DNA of 64,000 nucleotides from Rickettsiella endosymbiont of Miltochrista miniata (GTDB lineage Bacteria; Pseudomonadota; Gammaproteobacteria; Diplorickettsiales; Diplorickettsiaceae), in the NCBI RefSeq assembly GCF_964031245.1, contig NZ_OZ035017.1:62001-126000 (forward strand), read 5' to 3'. Shown one piece after another: positions 63,722 to 64,000 of the stretch. The position numbers and the translations under genes are program-made. How positions within the stretch are numbered: position 1 is the stretch's first letter; each line of letters begins with the position of its first letter. The notes beneath the pieces were generated by a model. It worked only from the letters and a program-made list of their open reading frames with translations. It was not told the origin of the DNA and ran no database searches.

Positions 63722-64000
63722 ATGCCATTAAAAAATAAAGATAATTTTAGTTTCGTAGGCTATTGCCCTCCTGGAGAAACTACTGTTTCACATCCGGTAA
63801 ACTTCTACATAAAAGACAAAAATGAAAGTTCTTGGGCTGTTAAATCTCTAGCGACTCGATTGCAACGATCGATTCCAAAGGAAGAGCAAATCAAAACAGG
63901 GTTTATCGAAACCATAGCGGGGGAAATTGCTCGTTTAGTACTAGGCAGCTCGCAGCCAAAAACTCGATTAATGGAAAAAAATGTAGAGAATAACACTGCT
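63722..64000 (+). CDS. unknown protein, N-terminal fragment (cut by window edge)
   Basis: An open frame starts at ATG 63722 and runs off the window after 93 codons. It reads MPLKNKDNFSFVGYCPPGET and continues with TRLQRSIPKEEQIKTGFIET and ARLVLGSSQPKTRLM. There is no signal peptide or membrane segment. I do not recognise the family. An AT-rich leader without a clear ribosome-binding site precedes it. Position next to the GH25 gene and composition suggest an accessory protein, possibly an effector. Confidence 0.65.
   Translation, partial: MPLKNKDNFSFVGYCPPGETTVSHPVNFYIKDKNESSWAVKSLATRLQRSIPKEEQIKTGFIETIAGEIARLVLGSSQPKTRLMEKNVENNTA

Noticed and set aside
1-64000. tRNA, rRNA and CRISPR features
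   Set aside because: No T-loop GGTTCRA-type motifs in intergenic DNA with cloverleaf potential, no rRNA blocks and no regularly spaced direct repeats were seen.

Overview
The window is AT-rich, densely coded DNA from a gammaproteobacterium. The best fit is an intracellular member of the Legionellales near Coxiella, Rickettsiella or Diplorickettsia. The reasons are three LbtU-type (DUF3573-like) porins, a pantothenate/CoA gene group with a Coxiella-like PanC, a tkt-gap pair, a small core gene set, a 1270-residue leaderless coiled-coil protein of the kind seen among Dot/Icm effectors, and many short palindromic intergenic repeats. This placement is inferred from gene content and was not computed. 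I saw no tRNA, rRNA, CRISPR array or prophage.

Layout. 1-3.5 kb (minus): start of purB, hpf, the LPS-export genes lptB-lptA-lptC and kdsD; rpoN is missing from its usual place between lptB and hpf. 3.5-9 kb (minus): an ABC transporter with a double-length permease and no binding-protein gene, then an OPT-family transporter. 9-12 kb: engB diverging from a cytochrome c4 gene, and a PqaA-like secreted protein. 12-18.3 kb (minus): a lipoprotein, a PP-loop tRNA-thiolation-like enzyme, tusA, fieF, xthA, hspQ, sixA and a TPR-methyltransferase, closely packed. 18.3-22 kb: a Cys/Met PLP enzyme, an ArgD-type aminotransferase, sodB and the divergent grxD.

22-28.3 kb: a strong promoter with a structured 0.5-kb leader, two nearly identical tandem porin genes, a TerC-like membrane protein and a third porin. 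28.4-31.4 kb: coaBC, panB and panC, so pantothenate assembly and two CoA steps lie together. 31.4-37 kb (minus): rpoZ-spoT and tkt-gap. The SpoT synthetase site looks degenerate while its hydrolase site is intact. 37-40.7 kb (minus): ferredoxin, lpxL-type acyltransferase and two tandem aromatic-amino-acid permeases. 40.9-49 kb: hsp20, a small acidic protein, accA, tilS, a DegP-like protease (minus), coq7, mscS, a DUF2520 protein and rpsT (minus, UUG start). 49-53 kb: PBP2 with a long acidic tail (minus) and hemL.

53-64 kb: the 1270-aa unknown protein, a pair of M16 peptidases (one with and one without the zinc motif), xseB-ispA, a peroxiredoxin, an MsrB-MsrA fusion, a GH25 lysozyme without a signal peptide, and a truncated unknown gene at the right edge.

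A roughly 120-bp palindromic element with about 22-bp terminal inverted repeats occurs in six full and two partial copies between genes. It looks like a MITE (non-autonomous transposon) of TA-target type. One copy touches the start codon of the Cys/Met enzyme gene. A different IS-derived mini-element directly follows tilS and supplies part of its stop codon.
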